From contig NC_135386.1 in assembly GCF_049243985.1 (NCBI RefSeq), positions 9,009,501-9,073,500 on the forward strand: DNA of 64,000 nt, given 5' to 3'. This document shows positions 11,380 to 56,336 of this stretch, in pieces. Below the pieces are notes generated by a model that saw nothing but the letters and a program-made list of their open reading frames with translations, did no database searches and was not told the DNA's origin. Numbering within the stretch: the stretch's first letter is position 1; every line of letters starts with the position of its first letter. The stretch is from Paroedura picta (taxonomy: Eukaryota > Chordata > Lepidosauria > Squamata > Gekkonidae). The translations under genes were made by a program, and so were the position numbers.

Positions 11380-11472
11380 TCAGCTCCCGGCTTCTGTCCT
11401 CAGCCGCTCCAAGGCTTCCTCGGGGGTCATGGGTGCCAAAATCTTCACAACTTTGTCTCGTGATTTAGCACC
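11380..11472 (-). CDS. C15orf40: C15orf40 coding exon 4 with stop
   Basis: Residues 120-149 and TGA at 11382-11380, acceptor 'cgagacag'. Encodes [20 protein letters not shown]. Confidence 0.93.
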   Translation of the reverse strand, partial: GAKSRDKVVKILAPMTPEEALERLRTEAGS

Positions 11473-14400
11473 CTGTCTCGATACATTAAGGAAAGGGGTT
11501 TGAGATGGCTTTGCAGCCATGCACAGTCCACTGGGGTGCTCCAAAAAGCAGCAGTGTTCTCTGTGAACCCCAGGTAGGGAGGGCTGCTGTTTCGGTAAAA
11601 GAGAGAAGCACACACGAGCGGACGACAGGGATGCCAGTTAAGGAACACTCTAGACAGCCCTGGACTGGGTGAAGATCAGGCAAAGCGAGTTTTCAGGCCA
11701 AAAAAAGAGAAGATACCAAAAGACAACAGAACCTCTTGTGGCGCAGAGTGATAAGGCAGCAGACATGCAGTCTGAAGCTCTGCCCACGAGGCTGGGAGTT
11801 TACCAAAAGACAGACAGACATAGCAAGCGGCCCAGCCTTTCTCTCATCGCTAGTTCCGAGGCACACATTAAAACCCGCTGCCTCCCTCTCGTCCATCAAC
11901 ATCAATAAATGCAGAAGAGCTTTCCCATTAGCAAGATGCTCGGCCGGGCCCACGGCACCTCTAGAGGGCAGATGCAGAAGAACTCCCAGGCCAGAGAGAT
12001 GGTGCATTTGCCCGCGAAGGGAGTTGGAAATGACTGAACGTATCCTTTTCCATTGCCCTTTGTATGCTACAGCTTGCAGCACGCTTATCTGCCCCGTGTC
12101 GCTTAGGGAGCCACGCCAAACAGAAGCGGAATGGACCAAAGAGCTATACCTCAGCCAGGGCCAGAGCTTTCTCTGTCCTAGAATCATAGAATAATAGTTG
12201 GGACCTTGTGGGTCATCTAGTCCAACCCCTTGCACTATGTAGGACACAACCTGGCCCCCACCTGGTGGAACGAGCCCCCTGAAGAGATCAGGGCCCTTCC
12301 TGAACGCTCACAATCCCGTAGGGCTTGCAAAAGGGAGCTCCCCCACCAGGCATTTGGTTGAGGCAGACAGGCTAAACGACATCTGCTGGTCCTCAGACAG
12401 CCCCCCCCCCCATTATCTGAATCCAAAGCAACCTTCCTATGGGTTATGCTAGAAGTTATACAAGTTATTGCTTTGTTATAAACTGTTGCAAACATGTTGT
12501 TAACTTGGAACCCACTGTTATGATTGTTGTTATTGTTATCATGATTCAATGGACACCGCCCTGAGCCTCATGGGAGGGCAGCATAGAAGTATAATAAATA
12601 AATACAATAATAAAATAAATTAATGAAAAGCCTTACTACAGTAGCCAAATGTTGTGCCTACGTGATCCAAGCCAGCCTCAAGGATTGAAAGTGTTTCTTT
12701 ATACAGAGAAATTGTAATTATAATGGTTCACTGAGCCTGACTCTCTGATTGCAATAAACTAAATTCACTAACGAACTGTAAACAGGACTAGAATGAAGGC
12801 GGGTCTCCTCGGTTTGGGAGACTTCAGAGTCTAGCCCAGGGGTGGCCAAACTGCGGCTCTCCAGGTGCCCATGGACTACAATTCCCACAAGCCCCTGCCA
12901 GCTGGGTGAAAATTGCAGCCCATGGACATTTGGAGAGCTACAGTTTGGCCTCCCCTGGAACTGGAGCCTCCCTCAGAAGCTTCACAGAACTTTAAAATGA
13001 CATATAAGCTGCAGGCATCCTTTGCTGAGAAGACGGCTATTGGTAATTTCATCACACCAGTATGAAAATTGCAATGCTTGGACCGACTAAATGAACTCAC
13101 GCTGGTCAAATGAACGTGGTCAAAGTGGCCCCTCTCTGGTAAACATGGCATATGTTTCAAGAGCCCGGCATAAAATCACACTTAAACGCGGTAGCTGTCA
13201 TTATAATAAAGGGCTGTCAAGTCGCACAGGCGGCCCCCATGTCCATGCTGTTTTCAAGGCAGGACACAAGCCGAGGTGGTTGACCATTGCCTGCCTCTGT
13301 GTACTGACCCTGGACTTCCTTGAAGGTTCCCCATCCAACTATTTACTGACAAGCAGCCAAGCTCTAGTGAGACTGTGTTACACTGGGCGATCGGGCTGCT
13401 ACAGAAACGATCCTATAACAGAACTCAGCAAACTGTACCTTTTCTAACACCACCTCGCTCTTCTTCACTTCAAGGACCTTGGCAAGATAGCGGCATAGCT
13501 CTGCGTTGGCCTCCCCTTCGGACGGCGGGGCAGCAATCGCAACACCCACGGCTTCCGTTGTCAGATCTGGAATATGTCAAGATTCCCCCCACCCCCCAAT
13601 AGATATAATTATTTATTTTTTTAATATACGTTTTGGAAACCTGCCGTCGCCCTAAACCAGTAAACTTAATCACATCCTTTTAAGATGCGATTCATGGGAA
13701 AAACCGTCAGACTCGTCCCAGAAACGTTGGACAAAGCCCAGGATGAGATCCTTTTGGCTTTGCACAATTCTACGAGAGATTCCAAAGCTAAGCACAGAGC
13801 TACACCTAGAAAAGCCCCACACAGCTCATGCTCTGCAGCATGTTTCTGCTGACATCGGCCTTCTTCTTCCACAGGCATCCAATGAGACGTGGGAATTCCC
13901 CCCTTTGGCACCTCACCTCGAACTCTGGGGGTTCAGAAAAGCAGGGAAACCCCCCCAACCCCCCCTCACCATCTTCTGGGACTTGTCTTTGTGGCTTTGT
14001 GCTGCTTTTGTGTCTGCTCTCTCCCACCCGAAACTTGTAGAGCTGCTCTTGGCATGAGGCATCTGCAGCTAACAGCGGCTCCGCAAGTTTTGGGGGCAGG
14101 GAGCTGGCACCCACTCTGGTTTTGGAGGAAAACTCTACCATAGGCGTTTGTCCAAAAGCCAGAGCATTGGCCCCAGTGTGCTAGCATCATTTCCGTGTGA
14201 TGTCAGCATGTTGGAGAGCTTCCACGTCCCCAAATCCCCCCACTACCAGCCTGATTCTACCAGGCAACCTGAAATGCGGCCTAGTGCAGGATAGAGACTC
14301 TTGAGTGGGTGGCAGTATTTCCTAGCATAAGCCCCATTCCAGTTTGAAAGTCATTTGTCTCCAATGAAAACCCCCAAATCTAGCATGGCTATCACAACCT

Positions 14401-16568
14401 GGCCCCACCACGCTTGTGCTGAGCAGCTTGCCAGAGTCCAATGTAAAAGAATGAGGTTGTAGCAGAGAAATAGCTCTCACTACACAAATGTGTTCCGTAC
14501 CCCCAGAGGACAGTCTGGTCAAGATCCTTTTCAGCAAACCCAAAGCAAGATATAATTAACTGTCTTGATAGAAAGGCAGTATAATTCTACCGGTGCATAA
14601 ACAAATCTGATATGTTGCAAAAATATAACTCTTATGGCCACGGATGCCATCCTATATCCTTCAACAAAAAGCAAACAGAAAGTCTGAACATTCTATGTAG
14701 TTTGTTACATTGCTCTAAGCCTCTAGTCCAGGAGTGGCCAAACGGTGGCTCTCCAAATGTCCATGGACTACCATTACCATGAGCCCCTGCCAACCCAGAG
14801 CTGGCATGCTGCTGTCAGGGGCTCATGGGAATAGTAGCCCACAGTTTGGCCACCCCTGGAATGGTCTAAGGCCTACTGAGAGAGACCCAGCCCAGATCCA
14901 CACTGTGTCTTCCACAGAGATCATGTTTATAGGTTGTAGTCAGTTTATAAGACCACTGGAGCTGAACAGATTGCCCCTTCTGTCCTCCCGCTGTACAATC
15001 CTACTTCGTAACAGTTAAGGTGTTATGAAACTCTTGAAAACAAAAAAGGATTGCACCCTGAAAACAAAGTTATCTTAAGAAACTACATTTGGCAGCTGCA
15101 GTAACAGGATCAAAAAAAAAGTGGCTTTTAGATGTCTCATATACCTGTTACAGCATTTTGTTTAGATCCAGGCTTGGCATGAACAGCGATGGTAAGAGAG
15201 CCAGTTTTGTCAGTCGCCACGGGGCTTGAAGGAACTGCAGGTGCTGTTGCATTCTTCGTCTGAGCTTTCCCCTGAAAGAGAAAGCAGAGAAAACAGTGAT
15301 AGAAGAAACAGAACACGGCAAGAACCTCGAGGCAGCTGTCCTAAAAGCTGACCACCTAATCAAAACAATCCCAAGAGTTTTTGAAACAATTCACACTATT
15401 TAAAAAAACCCCCACAGATTGCTCTCCTTGCAAAAAGGTGGGAGGGAGGAAACAAGGACAACTGGCTTCAAGTATGAACAGTTCCCATACAACCAATAAC
15501 ATCAACTAGATGCTGGCAGAGGTGTCGAACTCATGTGATACTGTCTTTTACTCAAGATACAAACATGCTTTAAACATTAATATGGTTACAGTATTTCCTC
15601 GAAGCATCTCCCTGATGCCTGCCCTCCCACTCCTACTGGGTCAGTATACAGAGGGACATAATGCCCTGCCTCCGTCATCTGGCAATTAAGGTAAGAACCA
15701 CTTGTAGAATAAACTGCATCACTGCAGGCAGGAAATTGCAACAACCCTCTTTTTAGATCCCCCCCCCCCAAAGTGGAGAGGAATATTCCAAACTGGAGCC
15801 CAATGATAGCAACCGTCCTTACACTTTATTCTCTGCCAGGTGAGGGGAGAATCTAAAAGCAGCAGAGCGCATCCCACCACGGGCTCTGCAGAGAAGCCTC
15901 CCTGGATGCCCTGGGAGGCCTCAGAGGATCACAAAGTTGGAAGGGCCAACCCTCTGCTCAAGGCAGGATCAGCCAACCTGGGGCTCTCCAGATGCCCATG
16001 GACTGCAACTCCCATGAGCCCCTGGCAGCTTCTCTTTCTGGCAGGGGCTCATGGGAATTGTAGTCCATGGGCACCTGGAGAGCCCCACAGTGGCCTAGAG
16101 CAGGGGGTAGTCAACCTGTGGTCCTCCAGATGTCCATGGACTACAATTCCCATGAGCCCCTGCCAGAGAGAGGGAGACATGGGCTGGCAGGGGCTCATGG
16201 GAATTGTAGTCCACGGGCATCTGGAGAGCCCTCACAGTGGCCAGAGTATCCAGGAAACCTCTCCACGCCTTCCCTGGAGCACCACAAAGCTCGAGCGCAG
16301 CCTTTTAACCCAACGAAGCTTCCCTCCGGGCAGAAGCGCTCTCCCGCGCAGGCGCAGTTCGTCATTTCCGTTTAACACCGGAAGTCCCCCTCAGTTTCCC
16401 CAGCGGCACCCCTCTTCCGGCCGCCCTGCCCCCCCACCCCACCCCACCCCCTCCTCCGCCACCCACCTTCCGGGGCATGGTGCCGCCGAAGCGCTCCCTC
16501 GCAGCGCGCCAGGAGAAAGGCCCCCAACGCGGATCCCGACGGAAAGCAGGACGGGCCAATCCCAGCAT
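11380..16568 (-). CDS. C15orf40: C15orf40, DUF167/UPF0235 protein (4 coding exons)
   Basis: Join of 16568-16467, 15271-15145, 13566-13439 and 11472-11380 gives 149 aa in frame, against 153 in human. The protein belongs to the DUF167/UPF0235 (YggU-like) family, whose role is unknown. All introns are GT-AG. Residues 35-76 (GKAQTKN ... [12 protein letters not shown]) and 77-119 ([20 protein letters not shown] ... VVLEK) match the human protein almost word for word. The C-terminus is [20 protein letters not shown] with the end RLRTEAGS. The conserved KPGSKQN and APPSEGEAN motifs are intact. Two in-frame starts exist: 16568, giving an Arg-rich, acid-poor leader ([11 protein letters not shown]...) like the human long form, and 16478, giving MPRK. 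The leader suggests mitochondrial import, which is inference. BTBD1 lies upstream on the same strand. Confidence 0.93.
11728..11805 (+). mobile_element. Sauria-type SINE, 5' fragment
   Basis: 'agaacctcttgtggcgcaga', 'gcagcagacatgcagtctg' and 'gctctgcccacgaggctggg' match the head of the full copy at 37614. The rest is missing. Confidence 0.75.
11880..12180 (+). mobile_element. LINE ORF2 C-terminal remnant
   Basis: The plus-strand frame reads ...[18 protein letters not shown] and then PLYATAC. This resembles the Cys-His tail 'ETVEHVLLHCPLY' found after the reverse transcriptase of several LINE clades. Only the tail survives and the clade is uncertain. Confidence 0.55.
12178..12243 (-). mobile_element. 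CR1 3' tip
   Basis: 'tagaatcatagaataatag' then 'gggtcatctagtccaacccc'. A short reverse-complement tip of CR1. Confidence 0.65.
12244..12620 (+). mobile_element. L2-like LINE 3' end
   Basis: Ends 'caccgccctgagcctcatgg', 'gagggcagcatagaagtata', then 'ataaataaata', the usual tail of squamate L2-like LINEs. The upstream part is diverged. Confidence 0.5.
12837..12957. mobile_element. Fold-back MITE (M1, 'ggccaaact' subtype)
   Basis: caggggtggccaaactgc ... cagtttggcctcccctg with a shortened, diverged middle. No clean target duplication, so older than the 'agtcaac' copies. Confidence 0.75.
13205..13375. mobile_element. Degenerate squamate SINE ('tcaagtcgca' type)
   Basis: 'gggctgtcaagtcgcac', 'ggttgaccattgcctgcctc' and 'cttccttgaaggttcccca' follow the same order as 46160-46300. 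The family name is not certain. Confidence 0.5.
13439..13566 (-). CDS. C15orf40: C15orf40 coding exon 3
   Basis: Residues 77-119, acceptor 'atattccag', donor GTACAG. It holds the core [18 protein letters not shown]. Confidence 0.95.
14729..14858. mobile_element. Fold-back MITE (M1, 'ggccaaac' subtype)
   Basis: caggagtggccaaacggtgg ... cagtttggccacccctg. The arms are diverged. The right arm has lost part of the 'catggacatctggag' block. Confidence 0.75.
15145..15271 (-). CDS. C15orf40: C15orf40 coding exon 2
   Basis: Residues 35-76 plus one base. Acceptor 'ctctttcag', donor GTATAT. Encodes the Ala/Pro linker and [16 protein letters not shown]. Confidence 0.93.
15964..16242. mobile_element. 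Two adjacent fold-back MITEs (M1)
   Basis: Copy 1 is 15964-16093 ('gccaacctggggctctcc' to 'gagagccccacagtggcc'). Copy 2 is 16101-16242 ('cagggggtagtcaacctgtg' to 'gagagccctcacagtggcc'). They lie a few bp apart about 230 bp beyond the C15orf40 start, in its intron 1. Their right ends share the same unusual 'cacagtggcc', which suggests duplication or conversion. Confidence 0.75.
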
Positions 16569-16640
16569 CGCGACCGCTGCGCCCCCTGGAGGCGGGCTCT
16601 GTCGCGCAGGGTCGGCCCCGCCCAGTCGTTGGATGGAAGG
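16330..16640. promoter_or_regulatory. C15orf40: C15orf40 CpG-rich promoter/first exon
   Basis: Dense CpG and GC-rich sequence ('tcccgcgcaggcgcagttcg', 'cagcgcgccaggag') around the first exon, with no TATA-like element. This is typical of a housekeeping CpG-island promoter. Confidence 0.6.
16467..16568 (-). CDS. C15orf40: C15orf40 coding exon 1
   Basis: Residues 1-34, ending MPRK before the donor GTGGGT (16466-16461). It includes the basic leader and the internal alternative ATG at 16478-16476. The exon is very GC-rich. Confidence 0.8.
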
Positions 16641-17397
16641 GCCTGCGAGGGGGGCGTGGCGTAGTGAGATAAGGAACGACCACTGGTTACCTACCGGGAG
16701 GGGTCCTTCTCCTGCGGGGTCTTAGGCAAACGACCCGGCGGCCATCTGAGCTATTACTAGATTTGCAGATATAATTCCCTTTGGAAGGACATGCAGCTTA
16801 TTGGCAGAGCATTCTGTCTCTACACTTAGCCTCTGCAAGGTCCTAGGAGTTGCAACTCCTTTAAACTTTGATGTTTGTGAATGGTTCTTCTCTTTCTCTC
16901 CATATGGACCACTTTTCTTTCCCTTTGGGGAGAAAAGTGGAAGAGGTTTAAAACCAGAAACCTGATATATGCCTTGAGAATCACAGAACTGGAAGGCCTT
17001 ATACAAACTGTCTGGTCTCAGGTTCCCTAAGTGGGTGCTTTGCTCCACCTGGGGGGCCATGGAAGGATCCAGGGGGGCGGTGAGGCCTTTCAGGGCTGTA
17101 GGGGGGGCAGCAGTATTTTTCCTGCTGTGGTTGCGTTCTCCTAGCAAAAGACTTAACACAAAAAAAGATGTGTAGGCAGCATAGCATGTTTTGAATGTGC
17201 AATAGATCCAACACCAGGAGAGAGGTGTGCGTTTGTATGAGAGGGGGGGTACTAGGCGTCAAAGGGGAGGCAGCCCAAAAAAGTTTCAGAATCACTCGTC
17301 TAAAGGGCCAAAATGGAGTTGTTTAACCCAGATTTTTGCTGAGTAAAAAAAGGTGTTTTTTTGGCTGAGCACCAGACTCATCTAAGAGTACAATAAA

Positions 17398-17535
17398 ATC
17401 AGAGTCCAGTAGCACCTTTACAACCAACAAAGCCGTGAGCTCACGCCCTGAATAAATCTTTGTTGGTCTTAAAGGAGCTACTGGACTCCGATTTTATTGT
17501 GCAACTTCAGACCAACATGGCTACCCATTTGATCT
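17398..17535. repeat. Hairpin repeat of the 'tttgttggtcttaaag' family (M2)
   Basis: 'gagtccagtagcacctttac' then 'aaccaacaaag' is inverted against 'ctttgttggtcttaaaggag' then 'ctactggactccgattttat'. It ends 'cagaccaacatggctaccca'. The upstream 16745-17397 spacer shows nothing else I recognise. Confidence 0.7.
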
Positions 17536-17679
17536 AAGAGTGTTATTCTGGGCTTCAGTGGTATAACCACAAATGTAGTATTTTAGCAAAACCCAGGGCT
17601 TTCAGGAGGAGCCAGCAAAACCACATGTATCTCCAATGGTGTGTCTTATTACATTACATGTGCAAGAAGGAACTGGGTA

Positions 17680-17862
17680 TATAATCAGGAAACCCAGATT
17701 TAACTCCTGACGTGCCAGGGAAGCTGGCTGGGTGTCCTTAGGCCAGTCACGCTCTCACCCTGACCTATGTCACGGAGTTGGGAGAATAAAATGGAGGATG
17801 GGAGGATTACGTAAGCCATTTCAGGCCCCCATGGGGGGAGAAAAGGCAAATGAATCAATAAA
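17680..17862 (+). mobile_element. MIR/tRNA-SINE-like element
   Basis: 'agctggctgggtgtccttag', 'gccagtcacgctctcaccct' and 'ccccatggggggagaaaagg' then an A/T-rich tail. The order matches other degenerate SINE cores here. Confidence 0.6.
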
Positions 17863-17888
17863 TATAAAGTACAAATGAACACACATTC

Positions 17889-17995
17889 ACGGGTGGCCAA
17901 ACTGTGGCTCTCCAGATGTCCATGGACATGCTGGCAGGGGGTTATGGGGATTGTAGTCCATGGACATCTGGAAAGCCATAATTTGGCCACTCCTG
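17889..17995. mobile_element. Fold-back MITE (M1, 'ggccaaac' subtype), short
   Basis: 'gggtggccaaactgtggctc' to 'atttggccactcctg'. The left arm lost the block between 'ccatggac' and 'atgctggca'. Confidence 0.7.
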
Positions 17996-18189
17996 ACATA
18001 TATGAACTTGCATGTGTACATTGGAAGTGTTTAAGTAAAGCATCCAGACCTACACAACCTATCTTCCAGTTTTTCCTTTATATTTTAAGAATAAATTTAT
18101 ACAACTGGCTGGTGCAATACCAAATCTCCACCCAGCAACCCTCCGCCCCAGTTATGTACAAAATAATGTTGAAAATCACAACTGCAATA

Positions 18190-18195
18190 TTTATT
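18190..18195 (-). terminator. BTBD1: Candidate poly(A) signal of BTBD1
   Basis: AATAAA on the minus strand (TTTATT on plus), about 420 bp past the BTBD1 stop. It is the nearest such hexamer I found. Confidence 0.45.
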
Positions 18196-18611
18196 AGTGA
18201 TGCTTCTGCTCTCCTGTATGACTCAAATGTAAAGAATGCAAGGTTAGTTGAGTATGTCGTATTGTGCCGAAATACAGTCACACTATCCACAGAGATCACA
18301 TCAAGTATAATACCAGGGGTGGGGGTGGGTGGGAGAGATACAAATACGCTGCTTCCGCTTCCTGGTTACGGCTAGTAACAAGTCAAAAGAGATGAAGTTA
18401 AATATTTATATACATGTAGGAATATTGTCGCTTAAGAAGAATTCAACGGCATATACTGCCCCTGGAAGTAGTAAATACGAGTTTAGTGCGTGTCGTGTAC
18501 AATACTCCCATTCTGTAACGTATCTGAGGCTATTTACAGTTTCACAGTATTCCACATGTCCCAATTGTCCTTTTTCCAACGCAAACTTGGCTTCGTCCTG
18601 GCTCTCTCCAG

Positions 18612-30560
<11,949 letters not shown>

Positions 30561-31034
30561 CGCCTCAGCCGCCTCAGCGCAGCCGCCCGCCCGCGCCTGC
30601 GCACTCGGGGCCGGCCGCGTGCCCCGCCCCCGCGCGCCTGCGCCCGGCGCTTCCGGCACGTCGCTTCTGCGCAGGCGCGGCGAAGCGGGAGGATTAGGGG
30701 GGGGGAAAGGTGGGTGCGATAGAAGCGCGGTGCTTATTGGACGCGTCCTGCCCAACGGTCCTAACCGCCGAGGCGACATGAGAGTAGCCCCTCTGATGGA
30801 AGGCGGAGGGCGCTGGTTCACCCTGAGGGTTTCCAAGGTTTGACTCCATGTCCTGACCTTGATAGTTCTTCGTGGTCTCCCGTAGAGACGGAGGGTCGGC
30901 CCTGCTTCGCTTCCAAAATTTGGCTTCTGTGTTGACCAGACGTTCAAACTGCGCTCTGTTCTCCTTTCCCGCACCTCTAGGAGGGGGGGGGGGGAGGTTC
31001 TGCTCCGGCGCAGGCGCAGAAGGCACTTGGTCTG

Positions 31035-32045
31035 CCAGAGCAGAGGGAAAGCGTGAATTGGAAATGCGTGAATTGGAAATGCGCGTTCAAAATGGAACGC
31101 GCTATATTTGGGGTTGGGCGAGGTTATGAAAAAGCCTGCTTTGGCTCTGATCGCATGGCCTTGTTTTTTTTTTTTAATGTGTTTATAATTCCTTTAAACG
31201 CAAAAGGGCAATGGTTCTTTGAAGCATAAAGAGAAATCCCCCAATGTTACTGTTAATTGTTATTTATATGTGGTTTTTTAATCTTCTGATGCCTTATTTG
31301 AAAGTGGTTGATGTTACAGTCTATATATCGTTCCATGTAAGTTATATAATGTTCTAAGCTCACAGATCAATTTCGCTGCGTGCTCAGGTGCAGAGACCAG
31401 GTGTACAGTCGCTTTGCAAACACCTTGACTGCTTAAAACTGCACCACCCTTTTTCTTTGCGTTACCAGCTCACAGTGAGCGAAGAGTGCGCTGGGACTCC
31501 TGGCTGCAGAAACCTAGTGCATTACTTAAGGCCACCCATCGCCTCTTAACCTACCTCGCAAGGTTGTTGCTATGAGAATAGGCTAGAGTCGTGCTCCTTA
31601 TATTTTTATTAAGATTACATTGTAACTGAATGGTTACAATGAGGAGAACACGATTGTGTATCCGGCTCAATGCATTGTTTGGTTCGGATGCAGTGCTGTT
31701 GTTCTGCATTATTTAACACACATAGTGTCTAATAATTTATGCTTTGTTTCGGATTTCTGTAATCCTAGTCCTATTACATTGCTTATCAGATTCTCACTTT
31801 ATTGACGACATCCATATATATTGTGTGATATGACCTGAGTCTCAGAAAGGTGGATGACAAAGTACTGAATAAATGGTCCTTTAGCTCTTTGGGAGAAAGA
31901 GACATGACACTGACCAGAAACTAATGACACCTAATTTTGTACCAGGTAAGGTTTTTGAGAGAGGTAGGATAAAAATATCCTCAGCAAAGAAATAATTTAG
32001 CAGCATAATTAGCAGTGACGCTAATTAACCAAACCTACATGTTGC
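31035..32045. other. BTBD1-TM6SF1 spacer, mostly unassigned
   Basis: An L2-like 3' tail appears at about 31795-31885 ('gatatgacctgagtctcaga', 'aaggtggatgacaaagtact'). Otherwise I see no gene or repeat. Confidence 0.3.
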
Positions 32046-32049
32046 TAAA

Positions 32050-32138
32050 GGGGTAGTCAAACTGCGGCCCTCCAGATGCCGGCAGGGGCTCATGGGAATT
32101 GTAGTCCATGGACATCTGGAGGGCCGCAGTTTGACTAC
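32050..32138. mobile_element. Fold-back MITE (M1), left arm shortened
   Basis: 'ggggtagtcaaactgcggcc' joined directly to 'gccggcaggggctcatggga' and a full right arm ending 'gcagtttgactact'. The left arm lost about 45 bp, much like the 19139 copy. Confidence 0.8.
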
Positions 32139-33493
32139 TCAGACTTACATTTAAGTCTGCTGTTTCCAGCATGTCTGCTGGAGCGTGTTTAGAGCACCAG
32201 ATTTTGATAGAATTGGCCATCTGGATCTATGGCAGACTCTGCTGAGGTTCTACCTTAAGATTCTACCTTTGTCTATATTAAGACAAAATTCTGACTCTCT
32301 TCTTGAGAAAGCAAAAGTCACTTTAAGAATACCTTTCACAGAATGCTGTGCAAGAAATTGCTTTGAATTGAACTGGACTTAGGGAGAGATAAGAAAGGAT
32401 CGATCCAGGAGAGCTGGGGGGGAGGGGGCAGGGCATTAAGAAGAGACTGCAGCACTCCTTTTAATATCTGTTGCCAGAAGATTGTTGCCAGTACATTTGG
32501 GGAACCACTTCACATTCTTTCCTGCTCCGTCCTCCACCTCATCAGAAAGCATTAGTACATGTGCTTCCTCTTTCCGACACAGGATGTTTGGTTTAGGTGG
32601 CTTTCTTCCTAATGTGCACGATGCTTCTTGAAATGTGCAACGTGGCCTGTTTCTTGGCTCAGAAGAACAGCCTGATTAATGTGCGTCCTCCCCAATGTAT
32701 GCGTATCCTCCTGGGGGATACGTTTCTTCAGCACACTGCAAGCAACAATTAGAGTGATTCTAAAACAGATCTACGCAAGCTTATGTGCCAAGAAAGAGCC
32801 GTGGACAAACAGATCCTGCCCCTGATATGCTGGACTGCACTAAGACCACCGAGGCCTAAGACATGCATTTGGGGACATATTCCATTGGGTTTGCTGGGGC
32901 TGACATCTGTGTAAATATGTTTAGCACAGGGCTGCATGAGATCCCAGCAGAGAGGCTTTGCATAAAGCTGGAAAATTAACAAATTCTTCTGCTTGCACAT
33001 AGGATCACTTGCTTCTCATGTGGTGATATGAGATCTCGGTGTCCTCGGTGTGACAACAGACTATACAGATGTGTAAGGTTATGACATCTGTCATTCCAGA
33101 ACGTCATGCAATCAAATTATTTGCAAGACGATTGTGCAGTTCTCACCTTCTTGTGCCTCCTGCTGCTAGCCATGTCGGTGTGCTTGGCCACATGGCGCAT
33201 AACTCCCGATGTGGTCCTGCTTCCCTACAAAGTCACCAAAAGTCAGCTGAGATTATTGCAGCACTTGACAACATGACTTTGTTCAAGATGGCACTGTAAA
33301 CCTATGAGAAGGTCAGCAAAGTTAAGCAGAGATCTCTGACATTAAGTGTGATTCAGTGTCTATTGTTATAAGCTTGTTGCCGGATTACAGAGTCTACCAC
33401 AGTGCGGTTGTGCTGCAGTGAGTCCACAGACTCCTTTCTGGAAGGCCTTTTGGAGGCTTCCTCACTTTTTAGTTGACCAGGAGTCCTGCAATA

Positions 33494-33710
33494 GAAGAAG
33501 AGTTGGTTTTATACCCCGCTTTTCACGACCAGGAGGAGCCTCAAAGTGCCTTCCCTTCCTCTCCGCACCACAGGCACCCTGCAAGGTAGGTGAGGCTGAG
33601 TGAGCTCTCACGGGGCTGCTTTGTGAGAACAGAACGATCAGGATTGTGACTAGCCTGAGGCCTCCCAGCTGGCTGCACGTGGAGGAGCGGGGAATCAAGT
33701 CCAGCTTGTC
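33494..33710 (-). mobile_element. tRNA-derived SINE, minus strand
   Basis: 'gaagaagagttggttttata' to 'ggaatcaagtccagcttgtc', the reverse complement of the 5852 family. Confidence 0.8.
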
Positions 33711-33711
33711 A

Positions 33712-33796
33712 CATTAGAAGCCCCTGCGTTGGCTGGCAGGGGCTCATGGGAATTGTAGTCCATGCACATCTGGAGGACCACAGGTTGACTACCCCT
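33712..33796. mobile_element. Half MITE (M1), right arm only
   Basis: 'ggctggcaggggctcatggg' to 'caggttgactacccct', directly abutting the SINE at 33494-33710. Confidence 0.75.
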
Positions 33797-34431
33797 TCTT
33801 TAAGGAGTCTATATTCTGTCTTGAACTAAATAAATCTTTTTTTTTTCAATATTCGATGTCGCCTTTTTCTTCCCGAAGGCCAAAGGAGGCAACAAGATGC
33901 CAGCTGCACACATTACCCAAGATGCAGATACAGAGAGCCACTGCCAGGTAGGGGTTACACTTACAGTGTGGGGCCAGGAACTAGGAGAACGAGATTTCAA
34001 CCTCAGCTTTCCCATGGAAGCTCATGGACAAGAAGCAAGCTGACAAACCAGCTATGTGCAAACAGAGAATCTTCTTCATCACAAGATACTTCCCCTTCTT
34101 TATTTTAAACAGAAACCCGTCTCTATGAGTATCCAGCTGCACAAAAGATCCAGTGGACCTTAGGTTCCAGTAGTTTTTTTTGGGGGGGGGTCAACCTGGC
34201 TACAGTCCACTGGATATTTTGTAGGGCTGGATGCAGAAGCTGAGTTAGAATATTCTGTAAAAACATTAGGGCTGCAGCTATTGGACGCTAATTTTGCATA
34301 AACATAAGCCACTGATGACGAACTTGCATCTTGAAACGGGATCTAAGACCAGATGTCTTTTTGGCATTGCTGTTTCTGTTGAAGAATCAAGAAGATTCTC
34401 TGTTTGCACACGTTCATCTTTTTGCTGTTGC

Positions 34432-34570
34432 CAGAGAAGCTGGCTGGGGGGCCTTGGCCACTCCCACCCTCTCAGCTGACCCCACCTCGCAGGGTTGTTG
34501 TGAGTGGAGGCGAGGAGAATGTTTTAAGCCGCTTGGGGCCCCCATTGGGGAGAAAGGCAGGGTTCAGAAT
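34432..34570 (+). mobile_element. MIR/tRNA-SINE-like 3' part
   Basis: 'tctcagctgaccccacctcg', 'cagggttgttgtgagtggag' and 'ttggggagaaaggcagggtt', typical of a SINE core and 3' part. It lies about 400 bp before the TM6SF1 start. Confidence 0.6.
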
Positions 34571-34939
34571 GGAAATCATGGGCAGAGACGGCTCTTTCCC
34601 CTCTTGCTTGCACGCCCTTCTACTGCACTTGAAGCGGACGGTCCCGTTGCGCCCAGGAAGCTCCAGCTGTGCAGGCAGAGCGCACATGCATGCTCCGACC
34701 CGTGCATGGGCCTCCCTCCAGCCCCGTGCATAAGATTGGGGAGGGGGGGGTGCTTTGCCGCTTTTGGAGTCCGCCTTCAACGGGGGTGGGAGGGGGTGGC
34801 CCCTCCCCGTCGGCGTCGGGCTCAGCAGTCCCTTCCCAGGCGGGATGCGGGGAGGCGGCGGCGGAGTGGGCGGCGCGCCCTCGGCGGGACCTTGCTGCGA
34901 GCGGCGCCCGGGCGGGCTGGGGCTGGGGCTGGGGCGGGG

Positions 34940-56336
<21,397 letters not shown>

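Noticed and set aside
15840-16664. 274-codon plus-strand frame at the C15orf40 promoter
   Set aside because: It runs through two MITEs and the complement of C15orf40 exon 1. No homologue recognised.
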